Below, piece after piece: positions 62,700 to 64,000 of a stretch of 64,000 bases of DNA. The first letter of the stretch is position 1, and every line of letters begins with the position of its first letter. The stretch covers positions 4,402,001-4,466,000 of the forward strand of contig CP066552.1 in assembly GCA_016415585.1 (NCBI GenBank), read 5' to 3'. Made by a program: the position numbers and the translations under genes. Under the pieces are notes generated by a model. It saw only the letters and a list, made by a program, of their open reading frames with translations, did no database searches and had not been told where the DNA came from. This stretch comes from Pectobacterium carotovorum. Its GTDB lineage: Bacteria; Pseudomonadota; Gammaproteobacteria; Enterobacterales; Enterobacteriaceae.

Positions 62700-63502
62700 T
62701 TCCCTATCCTTGCCATTACGTCGGCCTTCAAAAAACGCTCCACCACCAGCATGAATAGGACGGAAGGAATCAGCAGCACTAGCGCAGTAATAGAAGCGAT
62801 CTGATAGTTACCGCCCGCCCCAGCGGTATAGAGCAGCAGCGGCATCATCTGCACATCCGGTGCTCCCACAAAGTAGCTGCCAGTAAACTCATCCAGCGAT
62901 TCGAGGAAAACGAAGATGGCAGATGCCATCAGTCCTGGCATAGCCAGCGGCAGGGTGATATCGACAAAGGCACGCCACGGACCGGCACCAATCGACCGTG
63001 CCGCCTGTTCCATTTCACGCCCCACCGCCGAGAACGCCGCCGAGGCAATCCAGACCGCAAACACCAGCCCGTGAACCGTGTGAACCAGCACGACGCCCAG
63101 CAGCGTGCCGTTCAGTCCCCACTGATAAAACAGGCGGGCGATGTTGACGTACACCGTCAAATTCGGGAACGCCTGCGGGATCAGGAATACCAGCAGTATC
63201 AATCCACGAGCAGGCAACGGCAGTCGCGCCAGTGCATATCCCGCCGGAATCGCCAGAGACAACGAGGCCAGCACGGTGAACACCGCCACCAGCACGCTAT
63301 TCCCCAACGCTTCCCAGGCCACACTGCGCGGCGAAAACACCCGCTTCCAGAAGGCGAAGCCCCACTCATTGGGCAGCAGATGAGGATAGAACCATTTCTC
63401 CGCTACCGACCACAGCAGGAGGTTAGCCAATGGCCCAAAGATCAAGAAGATCAGCGTCCCCAGAATCAGCATCCTCGGGATCCACCACAATACGTTCTTC
63501 AT
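62696..63502 (-). CDS. ABC transporter permease (PotC/iron-phosphonate type)
   Basis: A 268-residue inner-membrane permease with about six spans and the cytoplasmic EAA loop EQAARSIGAGPWRAFVDITL, which contacts the ATPase. This family serves polyamine, iron(III), thiamine or 2-aminoethylphosphonate importers. Together with the phosphodiesterase it could belong to a phosphodiester or phosphonate uptake system. It overlaps the first permease gene by four bases and lacI by four bases. Confidence 0.88.
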   Translation of the reverse strand: MKNVLWWIPRMLILGTLIFLIFGPLANLLLWSVAEKWFYPHLLPNEWGFAFWKRVFSPRSVAWEALGNSVLVAVFTVLASLSLAIPAGYALARLPLPARGLILLVFLIPQAFPNLTVYVNIARLFYQWGLNGTLLGVVLVHTVHGLVFAVWIASAAFSAVGREMEQAARSIGAGPWRAFVDITLPLAMPGLMASAIFVFLESLDEFTGSYFVGAPDVQMMPLLLYTAGAGGNYQIASITALVLLIPSVLFMLVVERFLKADVMARIGK

Positions 63503-64000
63503 GCCTTCTCCCTCATGTTCAAGCGGAGATAAATCACGGCAAACAGGCCAGTCATCAGCAGGGAAATCACCCCCAACGCATTCGCGACGCCGTAATCGCC
63601 GTAGGCGTTAATGCGAAAGGCAATGTTGGCAGTGAGCATCGTCGGCGATTGGGCATTGATCATCATCGGTACGGACAGCACCGACATCATGGTGACGAAA
63701 GAGAGAATGAGCCCGGTGAGCAGCGTTTGCCCAACCTGAGGCACCACAATTTCACACAGGATACGCAGGCGAGATGCGCCTAAATTACGGGCGGACTCTA
63801 TCATCGTGCGATCCAGCGATGCCATCGCGCCCGCAACCAGCAATGCCACAAACGGCGTCTGCTTCCAGACGAAAGCGAACACAATGCCGCGCCAATCCAG
63901 CCAGTTGCTGGCGCTGGCCATATCGACAATACCGAGCGTATCCAGCGCGCCATTCAACCAGCCGTTCTTGGCCAGAAACGTGCGTAAAATTTGCCCGGTC
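63499..64000 (-). CDS. ABC transporter permease, 5' part beyond window
   Basis: The frame is open to the window edge; 166 C-terminal codons are visible. It contains membrane spans and the EAA loop (MIESARNLGASRLRILCEIV), and so is the partner permease of the gene at 62696, which it overlaps by ATGA. A TTG at 63957 could be mistaken for a start, but the frame continues upstream (AKNGWLNGALDTLG). Confidence 0.87.
   Translation of the reverse strand, partial: TGQILRTFLAKNGWLNGALDTLGIVDMASASNWLDWRGIVFAFVWKQTPFVALLVAGAMASLDRTMIESARNLGASRLRILCEIVVPQVGQTLLTGLILSFVTMMSVLSVPMMINAQSPTMLTANIAFRINAYGDYGVANALGVISLLMTGLFAVIYLRLNMREKA

Overview
The window looks like a chromosomal segment of a soft-rot enterobacterium, most probably Pectobacterium or a close relative. 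The evidence is gene order (wec-rho-trxA-rhlB-gppA-rep-ppiC-ilvC-ilvY, ilvLGMEDA-comM-maoP-hdfR-rrn, murI-btuB-trmA-yijD-fabR-sthA-oxyR), protein lengths nearly identical to those of Escherichia coli, a 1542-nt 16S gene and three ERIC-family intergenic repeats. The genus is an inference from overall resemblance; no search was possible.

Layout. 1-7631 (minus): enterobacterial common antigen genes wecA-wzzE-wecB-wecC-rffG-wecD-wecE (the last cut by the window edge), with no rffH and with a repeat-filled gap between wecB and wecC. 7.8-15.5 kb: rho, trxA, rhlB-gppA, rep, ppiC. 15.6-21.4 kb: putA, a leftover 3' piece of putP, a LysR regulator and a small NAD(P)-binding protein. 21.5-24.9 kb: divergent ilvC/ilvY and an LprI-domain secreted protein. 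24.9-25.6 kb: a DUF2461 protein. 25.7-29.7 kb: an AT-rich accessory islet. 29.9-36.7 kb: the ilvLGMEDA operon with leader peptide and attenuator. 37.1-40.0 kb: comM, maoP, hdfR. 40.0-44.7 kb: a ytfQRT-yjfF type sugar ABC transporter. 45.1-50.9 kb: a complete rrn operon (16S, Ile, Ala, 23S, 5S, Asp, Trp) with P1, P2 and boxA sites. 50.9-60.4 kb: murI, btuB with cobalamin riboswitch, trmA, yijD, fabR, sthA, oxyR, metF with MetJ boxes. 60.9-64.0 kb: a phosphodiesterase, a LacI regulator and two ABC permeases (one cut by the edge).

The most interesting part is the islet between ilvA and the DUF2461 gene. On the minus strand it carries a 69-residue unknown protein, an orphan Hcp (type VI secretion tube protein), a small pesticin/T4-lysozyme-like muramidase, and two tandem LprI-type (lysozyme-inhibitor family) secreted proteins. 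The first LprI gene overlaps the muramidase gene by four bases. The second is preceded by the degenerate tail of another muramidase gene. I read this as an Hcp-delivered cell-wall-degrading effector with duplicated periplasmic immunity proteins. The islet is bounded by two nearly identical direct repeats of about 122 bp, one of which is a copy of the start of the DUF2461 gene, so the insertion boundaries are visible.

Other scars of genome change: a deletion that left only the last ~45 codons of putP next to putA; tandem repeats at the ilvG stop codon and in the ilvC-ilvY regulatory region; and an rrn operon whose upstream neighbours match E. coli rrnB while its downstream neighbours match rrnC.
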